Of a stretch of DNA of 64,000 nt, positions 52,301 to 61,119 are shown piece by piece. The notes beneath the pieces are model-generated. The model saw nothing but the letters and a program-made list of their open reading frames with translations, did not search any database and had not been told where the DNA came from. Each line of letters opens with the position of its first letter. Position 1 is the first letter of the stretch. Origin of the DNA: Candidula unifasciata (taxonomy: Eukaryota; Mollusca; Gastropoda; Stylommatophora; Geomitridae); contig CAJHNH020002417.1 in the NCBI GenBank assembly GCA_905116865.2, forward strand, positions 45,555-109,554, in the 5' to 3' direction. The position numbers and the translations under genes were made by a program.

Positions 52301-55300
52301 GTTTCCTATCGCTTCCCTGCCTATAAGCAAGAACATTATATGAATATGTCAATATCCTTCCAACACAAAGTGCTTCAAGTTCTGCAATCTTGCCTGAATA
52401 AACTTTGAAGAGCCCTGGTGAAATTACAGAACCCTAGGTAGTCCCAGAGCGATATTACATGCTTCTGAGGTCCATGTACCCAGGCGAAAGGCAAAAATAT
52501 GTGAATGCATGACAGCTGCTATTTAGTTCACCAGCCATGGACAAACCAATTTCTGCATAAATATCACAATATCATACCTGACTCTGTTGTAGGCATCCTC
52601 AATATCAAGTGCTGCCGCTACCGTCTCCTGTCTATTCTGAAACCCCTCGTAAACATCAAAAGCAAAAGTAGCTGCATTTGGCCGGTAATTACCCAAACCT
52701 TTTGCCAGGACCTTTTTCCTTTCCAAAATCATTTGTAGTTAAACAGCAATGACCTTCTCTAGCATCTTGCCAAAAGTGTTTTGTAGGGTAACAATCCTAG
52801 AAGTGGGATTAGGTAGCAGTGTACCTAATCATTGTTCTGATGCTCTGGTTGAAGTGAAAAGCTGTCTACCTAAAATTTTTATCACTCATGCTCTTAATGT
52901 GGGCATACCTGGACCCCGGCACAGTGTGTTTTGCTTATTGCAATATATATTTTACATCCTCCACCCTAACGATATCATGAAAATAACTATCATATATAGT
53001 ATTAGTAAGATTACCTCTAACTGAATTTCTAAGTTCCCTATCATTATGATCAGTCTGGGCTATAAATCTCTCCAAAAATGCTTCCCCTTTCTCCTTTGTC
53101 ACTGGCATACTATTATCATGTATATATCCTGTTGCCGGTCCTTCTTTTGCAACTGTCTGTGAAGTTTCCAAAACCTACCCTTGGCAGCTTCTTGTCATGG
53201 CGGGGTGTCAACACTTGAACTTACTGATACATGCTGTTGGAGATCTCAGGCTGTGAAGATGCAAGATCACCCCCGCCAGTCGGTAAGACACTTGATGATG
53301 ATGTTGACAGGAGAGGTGAATCTAGCATTTTGGGGGAAATTTTAGCTAAGAGAGGCAGAGAAAGATGTATGCAGAAAGCATAAACAGCAATTTCAATACT
53401 GGTAATTAAACAATTAAATGAACAACTAAAACCACAATAAATTATAATCATTCCTTCTAAGCTGACTATATTTTAATAACCTATTACATTACCAAATCAA
53501 CTGATTTGTTTGAATATAGTCAACTGCAATATTATAAACTACAAAGATGTAAGGAGAAGAAAATCTCACCAATCCATAAAACACTGTGAAGACTGGTGTG
53601 CTGGATGCTCGCAACTTCAATATAGCATCCCGCAAATAAATCAACAGAAACAGCATAAACAGTGCATTTGGAATTAAAATGCTGACATCCCAAACTCGAA
53701 TTCTGAAATCAAAGACAGGAAATTAAGATTTTTTGTTGTTTTGTTAACTGGAATTGAAAGCAAGTAATGTATTACTGTGACCGATATGGAAAATATATAC
53801 AGTGGTACCTGTTGTGTGCTAACTGGGCTATTAGAATGCATTTATGCCAGAGGTCAGATAGGTGTGAAAGCGTACATTAAAATTCATGATACGAGTGACC
53901 AAAGTGAGTGTAAATATTTGGCTGGGCCACTGAAAGAGTGTGGAACATGTGTTGTGTGAAATCTAAAGATTCCACGGCAATGGCCAGATGCACGTAAAAT
54001 TGACAGCAGGTAGACATATCCCGTGGTAGTCTAATTCAGTAGCCTTCAGTTAATGAAAGAGTTCTGATGCATTTCCATGTCTTGTGATAGTTTTTAGTCA
54101 TATGTTTTATTCTGTTGGAGCACTTGTGATAGTTTTTTAGTCATGTGTTTTACTCTGCTGGAGCACCTAAACTGTCTAGATGAATTTGGTATACTTGAAA
54201 GTGGAGTTCTGAATTTTGTCAGTGTAAATATTCATCAGAGGACATTGCTGAAATGGGAAGTTGGGATCAAATCACTGTTCACTATGCTAGAATTGGAATT
54301 GTTGCAAGAGGAGAAAAACAGTGGGCATTAACTCTCATTCGTACAGGTAAAGAGGATACAATGTTACTTGCTACGATAATTTATCTTCTTATGTTTTCAT
54401 TCTTTTTTGTTGAAAATATATCTGCTCACATGTTCCTTCTTTTAGGAATAAGACTGCACACATTTTCATTGTTCTTTTGGTATGGTTTTAGGAATACAGT
54501 ATTACTATAAACATGCAACCATCTGAAGTTGAGAAACAAATTTAATATATTATACACTCATTTTGATAGAGAAAATGGTTTTGGTTTTCAAAGTTTGACT
54601 GCTGAACAACTTTAGGTAGGTATTAAGTTCCACTGTATTATAACTATTTAAACGTAAAGATTAGCCCATCTAAGACCAAAAGAAGACAGGTAGATCACCA
54701 AGGAAACTTTATGAACACACACAGGTTTTAGAGTTAAGTATCTGGAAGCATTTTTATAGAAGATGCAATATTTAATGACTGGCAGAGACAACAAAATGAG
54801 ATATGACAGATGCATAAGCTATGACAAATAATTAATGAGATATGACCGATGCATAAGCCATGACAAGTAATAAGTGAGATATGAAAAATGCATAAGCCAT
54901 GACAAGTAATAAATGAGATATGACACATGCATAAGCCTTGACAAGTAATAAATGAGATATGACAAATGCATAAGCCATGACAAGTAATAAATGAGATATG
55001 ACAAATGCATAAGCCATGACACGTCATAAATGAGATATGACAGATGCATAAGCCATGACAAGTAAAAAATGAGATATGACAGATGCATAAGCCATGACAA
55101 GTAATAAATGAGATGTAACAGATGTTTAAGCCATGACAAGTAATAAATAGTACATTTTTACATATTACTACCAATGTCAAACATAAAAAGTCGACAACAC
55201 AAGAGAGAAAATTCATCCCATGCAAGAATACATTTCTGAGAAATGTTACAGGCTTCACCAGATGTCCAAATTATAAATTATTACATCAGATGTAGAAGCA

Positions 55301-56211
55301 GAGGTAAGCAAAGTAGCAGAAAAGTTGCTTGCCAGTCTGATGGTCATTGGTTAGAATCTACATGGTGGACAATTTTTAAAATCTGACATGGGCTCCAGGT
55401 CAGCATAACCAAAAATCTGCACTGGAAAATGTAGTAAAAAGTAAAGTGACTGGCAGGATGACTGCATGGCCCAACAAGTCTTTTTTAGTTTATAAAAAAT
55501 ATGGGGCTAGCAACTGAAGGCATGAAACAAATCTATTACTTTTCTTTTACCATTATAACTGAAATTTATTTTTAAATATCACAACAATCATGTAGTGAAA
55601 ATGTACAAAGACAACATATAAAGTAATTCAGACATCCTATGAGAATGAAGCCAACTTTTTGCTATAATCTGTAGCTACAGAGCTAGAGAAAGACCATGAA
55701 ACAGATGGATTCTACACAAACCAAAATTAACTCAGTTCTGACAAAACATTTTGCTCAATTTAAACATTTCAAAGCATCCTCATGCACTCCTTTTACATTT
55801 TAGAAAAATTAGGATTAAAAAAGTAAGTACTCATACAGAAAAAGATGACAAACAAAACAAATATGATATTCAAATTCTGAAAAATGTGTCTTTTGCATGT
55901 GTGCCTGCCATCCTCATTATAGATTTAAATGTTCTGAAAAGTTGACTAAATTCTGTCATTAATTGAAAAAAAATACAATTTTATGCCAAATGTTCGAAAG
56001 CCAGAAAACAAAGAGTACACGGCTAGTGCACTAAAATATTAGTCAACATAAAAGGATAAGGAACATATAAAAACTATTCAAATCTGAACAACAAAAACAT
56101 GACATACCTAGAATTACCAACAGTTGCATATAAAATCCACTGACATGGTAGAGTTGTCACATCAACAAAGGGAGTGCCTGTGGTATTTGGTTCAGTTTTG
56201 GTCTGCTCCAT
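34044..56211 (-). CDS. TPRA1: TPRA1 (GPR175)-like seven-transmembrane protein, complete, 10 coding exons
   Basis: Spliced on the minus strand from 56211-56108, 53702-53570, 50727-50635, 48890-48818, 45560-45481, 44454-44311, 41702-41642, 40469-40367, 38692-38612 and 34320-34044. Every junction is GT-AG and every phase matches, giving 382 residues against roughly 370 in vertebrates. I recognise the family from recalled TPRA1 sequence: a WD motif then TM1 (about 40-58), a conserved RFFLLA-ELSV block in TM3, a GHL motif after it, an HGG motif opening TM5, an NLCQAVGS-type TM6, a YLYFSL..PLVYV-type TM7, and an FSYK motif starting the tail. The N-terminus has one sequon (N9) and the second outer loop another (N182). 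The cytoplasmic tail (292-382) is acidic, then Ser-rich. Family members are orphan seven-helix membrane proteins; vertebrate work links them to adipose tissue, cell-cycle control and Hedgehog signalling, but the ligand is unknown. The introns are filled with transposons. The first exon has a 5' UTR beginning after an AG at 56234, so a non-coding exon must lie further upstream. Confidence 0.95.
34466..34797 (+). mobile_element. SINE family B with tandemly expanded head, 8-bp target duplication
   Basis: ACTTATGG is duplicated at 34458-34465 and 34798-34805. The head contains four copies of a 19-bp unit (GTGTGGGTTCTGGGGCCCT, 34481-34547) where other copies have one. It ends in GAAGAAGAAGA. It lies about 145 bp upstream of the TPRA1 last-exon acceptor, antisense to the gene. 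Confidence 0.87.
34920..37910 (-). mobile_element. Second Tc1-like copy, split by a LINE insertion
   Basis: 37901-37690 carries the N-terminal half with a WANRHHPW and FSDESFF (first catalytic Asp) block. 35640-34920 carries the other half with FQQDNVRPHSARLTTQF and DMSPIEH, plus the shared 3' UTR. The family A LINE occupies the gap (about 35635-37678). It lies within the last TPRA1 intron. Inactive. Confidence 0.88.
35640..37678 (+). mobile_element. LINE family A inserted into the Tc1 copy
   Basis: 35771-36070 is the end of an AP-endonuclease domain: LRSGDADTAIDLT and VLNDHGRDHLPCSV. 36163-36580 holds KFWKLQRQMQ and the DKEKGEGFLHRF spacer. 36937-37365 holds the polymerase: LPQGSAISPVLFNVY and LTFADDILAYRQG. 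An internal deletion then jumps to the LLKMGTENLWECPECC terminus (37600-37650) and a CAACTCAACTCAACT tail. Several stops. Confidence 0.9.
37911..38611. other. TPRA1: TPRA1 intron 9, right part
   Basis: A GATGCAGCAGCCACGCCAAGG-type block is repeated twice (37962 and 38038); otherwise nothing. Confidence 0.5.
38612..38692 (-). CDS. TPRA1: TPRA1 coding exon 9 (TM7)
   Basis: Acceptor ATTTCAG, donor gtaagt, 81 bp. Residues 265-290, VVDSTTYLYFSL then PLVYVVFLWNFF of TM7. Confidence 0.95.
38700..40366. other. TPRA1: TPRA1 intron 8
   Basis: 39026-39271 is an 81-residue frame opening MAACLL that I do not recognise. 39800-40080 resembles a further SINE-like unit ('gtaaagtcgggagatgtg'), not assigned. 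Confidence 0.4.
40367..40469 (-). CDS. TPRA1: TPRA1 coding exon 8 (TM6)
   Basis: Acceptor GTTTCAG, donor gtaaga, 103 bp. Encodes KRLFYYY, then TM6 with NLCQAVGSMLL, residues 231-263; two bases carry over to C264. Confidence 0.94.
40490..41000 (-). mobile_element. LINE family A RNase H/3' end
   Basis: On the minus strand SLRMEVVAVTA leads into decayed RNase H sequence, then an LLKMGVECLWKCPEC-like terminus near 40560-40510. The same blocks in the same order occur at 51400-51890. It lies 20 bp upstream of TPRA1 exon 8. Confidence 0.7.
41090..41515 (-). mobile_element. LINE ORF2 C-terminal remnant
   Basis: KLKYFGHMKCHGRLGKK, then RRRGRGQPAQRWAQDI and AGELAW.QVSFRQ. Matches the copy at 49830-49520. 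Lies in TPRA1 intron 7. Confidence 0.75.
41642..41702 (-). CDS. TPRA1: TPRA1 coding exon 7 (end of TM5, inner loop 3)
   Basis: Acceptor TTTCCAG, donor gtaagt, 61 bp. Residues 210-229, IYSIIVVLP then a basic loop RLRDRYLLP; one base carries over to make T230. Confidence 0.94.
41960..41981. repeat. Poly-C tract
   Basis: About 18 C residues in a row. Confidence 0.9.
42270..42690 (-). mobile_element. LINE ORF2 C-terminal remnant
   Basis: LYKAETWRTTKAVTNKL, IKWYDRITD and FALEPTGA.ESRKTHGE in broken frames: the usual order of a LINE C-terminus of the GHTLR type. Confidence 0.8.
43200..43710 (+). mobile_element. LTR-retroelement gag/protease fragment with a 23-bp insertion
   Basis: 43320-43375 encodes a C-x2-C-x4-H-x4-C zinc knuckle typical of gag nucleocapsid. 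About 45 codons later comes a Y-D-S-G motif resembling a retropepsin active site, followed by a hydrophobic frame to 43708. A 23-bp insertion with a 13-bp target duplication lies just before the D-S-G. No LTR, polymerase or envelope was seen; a dead fragment in TPRA1 intron 6. Confidence 0.6.
43502..43524 (-). mobile_element. 23-bp LINE/SINE-tail insertion with 13-bp target duplication
   Basis: TTTGTGTCTCTAT is duplicated exactly at 43489-43501 and 43525-43537. The insert contains TTCTTCTTTCGTTCGC, the 3' terminus of LINE family B as at 25260 and 62640. Confidence 0.85.
43790..44235 (-). mobile_element. Reverse-transcriptase-associated C-terminal fragment
   Basis: Minus frame: VALYCKHAKLVLPFKSI, then KEFKVGKSRLAIML and SADP, then a decayed stretch. 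It resembles a domain found next to reverse transcriptases in invertebrate retroelements; tentative. Confidence 0.4.
44311..44454 (-). CDS. TPRA1: TPRA1 coding exon 6 (outer loop 2, TM5)
   Basis: Acceptor CTTGCAG, donor gtgagt, 144 bp, phase 0. Residues 162-209: GALEFEY, a Cys- and Asn-rich outer loop with an N-N-S sequon, then the HGG motif and FFFL of TM5. Confidence 0.96.
44500..45480. other. TPRA1: TPRA1 intron 5
   Basis: No repeat family recognised. Confidence 0.45.
45481..45560 (-). CDS. TPRA1: TPRA1 coding exon 5 (TM4)
   Basis: Acceptor TTGTAG, donor gtaaga, 80 bp. Completes G135 and encodes HLDSR..IQR then TM4, residues 136-161. Confidence 0.95.
45780..48180 (-). mobile_element. LINE with endonuclease and reverse transcriptase, decayed
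   Basis: 48020-47480 encodes an AP endonuclease: MHWNAEGV, CCIQETHF and AVGDFNSHSQSWGY. 47026-46514 reads a spacer then the polymerase start, KSTGPDEISNELL. 46399-46157 holds EQAGFRECHSIEDQV and VDFRQAFDKVWKDGL (motif A). 46050-45868 holds a degraded catalytic block, CADYLALWC, in place of A-D-D. It runs 5' to 3' on the minus strand, in TPRA1 intron 4. It has several stops and frameshifts and is not active. Confidence 0.9.
48488..48781 (+). mobile_element. SINE family B, full length, 11-bp target duplication
   Basis: ATAATACTTAA is duplicated exactly at 48477-48487 and 48782-48792. The head is CCCCCCGTGTGGGTTCCGGG and the tail is GAAGAAGAAGAAGAAGAAAG. It sits 25 bp inside intron 4 from the TPRA1 exon 4 donor, antisense to the gene. 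Confidence 0.93.
48818..48890 (-). CDS. TPRA1: TPRA1 coding exon 4 (TM3)
   Basis: Acceptor ATTTAG, donor gtaagt. Residues 111-134 plus one base; holds the strongly conserved RFFLLATELSV stretch. A SINE ends 25 bp inside the following intron. Confidence 0.96.
49510..50440 (-). mobile_element. LINE reverse transcriptase/C-terminus remnant
   Basis: 50360-50200 reads GFGKGRGIRDHIF and a D-Y-N-K-A-F-D-like motif A (broken). 49824-49530 reads KLKYFGHIKRYGGLE, GRPTYRWAHDI and RDRVSFLQTA. In TPRA1 intron 3. Confidence 0.8.
50635..50727 (-). CDS. TPRA1: TPRA1 coding exon 3 (TM2)
   Basis: Acceptor TTCTTAG, donor gtatta, 93 bp, phase 0 at both ends. Residues 80-110 with an R-x-I-V-S-M-T-V motif at the end of TM2 and a short outer loop ending DK. 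Confidence 0.95.
51380..53175 (-). mobile_element. LINE family A, polymerase to 3' end
   Basis: Order on the minus strand: KEKGEAFLERFIAQTDHND (53100); NYRP, FAFDVYEGFQNRQET and ALDIEDAYNRVRYD (52690-52540); YNVLAYRQGSDRKQT and LRYLGISFDRSL (52330-52080); IIFTDGSLLRG (RNase H start, 52000); VIVTDSQNMLRKVE (51810); and a decayed LW-x-CPEC terminus near 51400. Stops and gaps throughout. In TPRA1 intron 2. Confidence 0.9.
53220..53320 (+). mobile_element. (GAT)n-tailed LINE terminus
   Basis: 'tactgatacatgctgttgga' and 'ccagtcggtaagacacttga' followed by TGATGATG; the same unit as at 10010-10090. Confidence 0.6.
53570..53702 (-). CDS. TPRA1: TPRA1 coding exon 2 (TM1)
   Basis: Acceptor TTTCAG, donor gtgag. 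Residues 36-79: a WD motif, TM1 with IPN, a basic first inner loop, and the start of TM2. Confidence 0.95.
54790..55150. repeat. 39-bp tandem repeat, about 9 copies
   Basis: The unit core is GAGATATGACAGATGCATAAGC. Because 39 is a multiple of three and the unit lacks stops in two minus frames, spurious open frames of 174 and 106 residues appear. In TPRA1 intron 1. Confidence 0.95.
55151..56107. other. TPRA1: TPRA1 intron 1, left of exon 1
   Basis: AT-rich; nothing recognised. Confidence 0.5.
56108..56211 (-). CDS. TPRA1: TPRA1 coding exon 1 (start codon)
   Basis: The ATG is at 56211-56209 within an exon that starts after a TTTAG acceptor at 56234, leaving about 22 nt of 5' UTR in this exon. 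It encodes residues 1-34 and ends AG|gtatgt in phase 2; the extracellular N-terminus carries an N-T-T sequon and ends in a VGNSR motif matching the family. Confidence 0.93.
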
Positions 56212-56539
56212 GTTATCTGCGTAAACAGCAATGCTAAATAAAAACATGATTTTTAGACAGCTTTTTTTAAAATTGGTGTATCACTCCTCAAACTGATGTA
56301 CAGTGAATGGTATTTTTTCTTATCTCATAGCCGTAGTGTCACTAAAATAACAAAGTGGCCAGCTAGCTTGCCTGCTGGCTTAGTGGTCATGTCTTGAAGA
56401 CTCAGTAAAGGCAGGGTTGGTTTTTGAACTAACATGGAAGTGAATGATGCAAATTAAAAAATGAAGCAACAGTGGTATCAGATAACTATCTATAAAAATA
56501 TGAATCATAAAACCAATACACCTCATGGCACAGAAATCT

Positions 56540-56965
56540 ATATATCTATATCCTCTTCATGTCGCTGTTGACACATAAGTCATTCACAAGTGATCTCCAC
56601 TGCCGCCGGTCTGCTGCGTTTCTGCCCATGGTATCCCATGACAGTTAACATTCCTTAATTTCCCGTTCTATTGTCCTTCTCTAGGTTTCCTTAGGTTGTC
56701 CACGTCTTCTTTTCCCATCTGCTGTCCACCGGAAAGCTGTTTTTGCCAGAGTGTCACAAGGCATTCTGCAAAACATGTCCAAGCCATCTCCATCGTCTAA
56801 TTTTGATAACATTTGCCAGTGAGGCACATTCTGTTTTCCTCCTCAGTTCTTCATTTGAGATCTTGTTTAGCCAAAATATTCGTAGAATTCTCCTCAAACA
56901 TTTATTTTGAAACGTCTCAAGTTTATGTGTCTGTCTCCCAAAGTGTTATACTAGTGTTATTATTA
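56540..56965 (-). mobile_element. LINE ORF2 C-terminal remnant
   Basis: On the minus strand: LRRILRIFWLNKISNEELRR, RRWRWLGHVLQN, and a terminal WAETQQT block in a shifted frame. It abuts the 90-bp array, and lies upstream of TPRA1 exon 1. Confidence 0.85.
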
Positions 56966-57004
56966 CTGCGAATGCTTCAGGTGCACAGGGACAATGTCTA
57001 GAGA

Positions 57005-59105
57005 TACAGCAGCTGTGGAGACAAAGACAAAGTAGAAGACGGGATATTTAATACAGGGTTTTGGTTAGACCCCTATTTCCACTAGTTCTACTTACAGGGC
57101 AGTTGAGGAGACAAAGATGAAGTAGAAGACGGGATATTTAATACAGGGTTTTGGTTAGACCCCTATTTCCACTAGTTCTACTTACAGGGCAGTTGAGGAG
57201 ACAAAGATGAAGTAGAAGACGGGATATTTAATACAGGGTTTTGGTTAGACCCCTATTTCCACTAGTTCTACTTACAGGGCAGTTGAGGAGACAAAGATGA
57301 AGTAGAAGACGGGATATTAAATACAGGGTTTTGGTTAGACCCCTATTTCCACTAGTTCTATTTACAGGGCAGTTGAGGAGACAAAGATGAAGTAGAAGAC
57401 GGGATATTAAATACAGGGTTTTAGTTTGACCCCTATTTCCACTAGTTCTACTTACAGGGCAGTTGAGGAGACAAAGATGAAGTAGAAGACGGGATATTTA
57501 ATACAGGGTTTTAGTTAGACCCCTATTTCCACTAGTTCTACTTACAGGGCAGTTGAGGAGACAAAGATGAAGTAGAAGACGGGATATTTAAAACAGGGTT
57601 TTAGTTAGACCCCTGTTTCCACTAGTTCTACTTACAGGGCAGTTGAGGAGACAAAGATGAAGTAGAAGACGGGATATTAAATACAGGGTTTTAGTTAGAC
57701 CCCTGTTTCCACTAGTTCTATTTACAGGGCAGTGGAGGAGACAAAGATGAAGTAGAAGACGGGATATTTAATACAGGGTTTTAGTTAGACCCCTATTTCC
57801 ACTAGTTCTACTTACAGGGCAGTTGAGGAGACAAAGATTAAGTAGAAGACGGGATATTTAATACAGGGTTTTAGTTAGACCCCTGTTTCCACTAGTTCTA
57901 TTTACAGGGCAGTGGAGGAGACAAAGATGAAGTAGAAGACGGGATATTTAATACAGGGTTTTAGTTAGACCCCTGTTTCCACTAGTTCTATTTACAGGGC
58001 AGTGGAGGAGACAAAGATGAAGTAGAAGACGGGATATTTAATACAGGGTTTTAGTTAGACCCCTATTTCCACTAGTTCTACTTACAGGGCAGTGGAGGAG
58101 ACAAAGATGAAGTAGAAGACGGGATATTTAATACAGGGTTTTAGTTAGACCCCTGTTTCCACTAGTTCTACTTACAGGGCAGTTGAGGAGACAAAGATGA
58201 AGTAGAAGACGGGATATTAAATACAGGGTTTTGGTTAGACCCCTATTTCCACTAGTTCTACTTACAGGGCAGTTGAGGAGACAAAGATGAAGTAGAAGAC
58301 GGGATATTAAATACAGGGTTTTAGTTAGACCCCTATTTCCACTAGTTCTACTTACAGGGCAGTGGAGGAGACAAAGATGAAGTAGAAGACAGGATATTAA
58401 ATACAGGGTTTTAGTTAGACCCCTATTTCCACTAGTTCTACTTACAGGGCAGTGGAGGAGACAAAGATGAAGTAGAAGACGGGATATTAAATACAGGGTT
58501 TTAGTTTGACCCCTATTTCCACTAGTTCTACTTACAGGGCAGTTGAGGAGACAAAGATGAAGTAGAAGACGGGATATTTAATACAGGGTTTTGGTTAGAC
58601 CCTTATTTCCACTAGTTCTATTTACAGGGCAGTTGAGGAGACAAAGATGAAGTAGAAGACGGGATATTTAATACAGGGTTTTGGTTAGACCCCTATTTCC
58701 ACTAGTTCTACTAGTTCTACTTACAGGGCAGTTGAGGAGACAAAGATGAAGTAGAAGACGGGATATTAAATACAGGGTTTTGGTTAGACCCCTATTTCCA
58801 CTAGTTCTATTTACAGGGCAGTTGAGGAGACAAAGATGAAGTAGAAGACGGGATATTAAATACAGGGTTTTAGTTTGACCCCTATTTCCACTAGTTCTAC
58901 TTACAGGGCAGTTGAGGAGACAAAGATGAAGTAGAAGACGGGATATTTAATACAGGGTTTTAGTTAGACCCCTATTTCCACTAGTTCTACTTACAGGGCA
59001 GTTGAGGAGACAAAGATGAAGTAGAAGACGGGATATTAAATACAGGGTTTTAGTTAGACCCCTGTTTCCACTAGTTCTACTTATAGGGCAGTTGAGGAGA
59101 CAAAG
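57005..59105. repeat. 90-bp tandem array, about 23 copies
   Basis: The unit core includes GACAAAGATGAAGTAGAAGA, ATACAGGGTTTT and ACCCCTATTTCCACTAGTTC. Copies differ at a few recurrent positions (TTTAAT or TTAAAT; TTGG or TTAG; TATTTCC or TGTTTCC; CAGTTGA or CAGTGGA). One copy (about 58705) carries a 9-bp duplication of CTAGTTCTA that shifts the register. Confidence 0.97.
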
Positions 59106-59269
59106 ACGAGGCAGAGGATGGGAGAATAAGACTTTCTTTCCCTATCCCGGGTGAAGCCGGGAAACTAATTTAAAAAATAGTACTATTATAACAACCATAG
59201 TGGAGGGAAATGAAGGCAGGCGAGCAAGTATTACAACAATACAAGTGGTGGCAGAACATAATTAAGAGA

Positions 59270-59496
59270 TAGTAAAGGATCTTTTCCACACTTCTGGGTA
59301 TATTAGGCATATAGGACTGGAAAATTGGCACTTGGTGGGTGATGTGGTTATCATCATGCTGGCCCCCTTTACTTCCCAGGACTGCACATGGTACCCACTC
59401 AAGGCTGGGTCAACCTGGCAGGCAAGGTTATTTTTTTAAAAAGGTCTGACTCCATCAGAACCCAACCCACGACCTTCCAATCCGCAGGTGAGCGAA
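59270..59496 (-). mobile_element. SINE family A, 5' truncated, 10-bp target duplication
   Basis: AATTAAGAGA is duplicated at 59260-59269 and 59497-59506. Retains the B-box-like zone (GGTCGTGGGTTGGGTTC on the minus strand). Confidence 0.88.
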
Positions 59497-59800
59497 AATT
59501 AAGAGACAGACACACAAACGTATGAAAATATTTAAAAAAAATCTGGGCCAAGGTGTCTGAGATCTATTTCAACAAATAATGTTCAAGAGAGGGGACTGGA
59601 TTAACTGAGTGATTAATGAACTCAAGAGCCTTATTGAGTTCAGATCAAAAATAAATTAAGGTTACACACACATACAATCATGTATGTGCATGCATGCATA
59701 CACATGAATACATAATATTAATCTGACAAAATAATACAATTTATAGAATGACAAAATATACAGGAGCTATGATTAAAAAAAACCAGGCACAAAATGTTCT

Positions 59801-59909
59801 AAAGTAAAGAAAGTAAAGATCCCTTTTTACGCCTTAGGTGCATCAGGCATATGGGAAGAGCGTCCCATATTTTTACAGACCAATCGGCACTAGATGGGTA
59901 ATGTGGTCA
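59801..59909 (-). mobile_element. SINE family A, 3' part only, 13-bp target duplication
   Basis: CACAAAATGTTCT is duplicated at 59788-59800 and 59910-59922, bounding the 109-bp 3' part of the SINE. Confidence 0.9.
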
Positions 59910-60194
59910 CACAAAATGTTCTGACACCGGTGAATGTCCACCAAAGTTTGTTGCAGAAGTTAAGGACTTGCCAAACTGCATAAAGAAAGAAGGGTTCCCA
60001 TATTAGACAATATTAAGCCTGAAGAATTGGGATCCCAGCAGAATCAAAATTTTCTTAAAATTTCAAAGTAGCACATCTATAACATTGAGTTTAGACAAGA
60101 CTGATTGACCGACATGACAAAAACAGACATTGTCTATAAAAATATTTATTAATGACCATATTTAATTAGCAACCATATTTAACTAGCAGACATT

Positions 60195-60717
60195 GGCTAT
60201 CCTATGAATAACGGTCCTAAATTATTGAGGCTAAGAAAATACCCTAACAGGGCATCAATGTTTGTGACTGTGCTGCCAGGAAACTGCGATAAATATTCAG
60301 TAAACAACGTGCGACTAGTGATGCCGTGCATCAATTGTCCGGGTTAGTTCCATCCATAACCCTTTAATCGATAGTGTCGTGGTTCAACTGTTGTGACAGA
60401 TTCTGGTGGCGGTGTCGAATTTGCAGTACTCCTTGCCCTAACCCTAAGACCCAGGGGAGATATTAAACCTAGGATCCAGGGTAGAAGTTGAATCTAGGAT
60501 TCAGGGGAGAAGTTAAACCTAGGACCCTGAGGAGAAGTTAAACCTAGCACTCAGTGTCGAAGCTGTTGACACCCTCGATGATTTGGGACCATTATTTGGA
60601 GGAGTGTTTCATGCGGTATATTTGCTGGAAAGAAGTCCGCAATTTACAAATCATTGAGACCCTGTTAGGGTATTTTCTTAGCCTCGATAATTTGGGACCG
60701 TTATTTGGAGGATAGCC
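60195..60717. mobile_element. Foldback MITE, 523 bp, GG ends, 8-bp target duplication
   Basis: CAGACATT/CAGTCATT (one mismatch) flank at 60187-60194 and 60718-60725. The terminal inverted repeats run about 60 bp and include GGCTATCC and AGGCTAAGAAAATACCCTAA. The interior holds three to four degenerate units of GAAGTTAAACCTAGGA, and a third copy of the right-terminal motif (ATTTGGGACCATTATTTGGA) near 60580. No coding. Confidence 0.88.
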
Positions 60718-61119
60718 CAGTCATTTTATTTTTTTCAGTCAAGTCTGAACATTTAAACTCAAAGTAGAAATGTAACCTTTAGGTTATATTTAATTTAATA
60801 ACTTTTTTTTATGAAACTGACTGTTTTTGTACTATTTGTAACACTAGTAATAGGATTGTTGCGGCTTTTTTTTCAAAATACTATTATTAATGTTTTCATT
60901 TGACATTCCAATTCAAAATAAATCCTGTTTTACTTTAGGTCATATTAAAAATATAGTGATATGTTATAACTTGTATGGTTCCTCTGTGTGCTGATTTTAG
61001 TAGTCAAGTTGTTTCAGTTTAGTTGGGCTGTATGTACTTTTCTCCATTGAGAGACATACAATTTTGTTTTTTAATGCAATTCAGCTAAAAGATTTAGTGC
61101 TTCAGTATATACTAATTTC

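Noticed and set aside
54734..55258. 174- and 106-residue open frames with CHISFITCHGL-type repeats
   Set aside because: By-product of a 39-bp tandem repeat whose length is a multiple of three.
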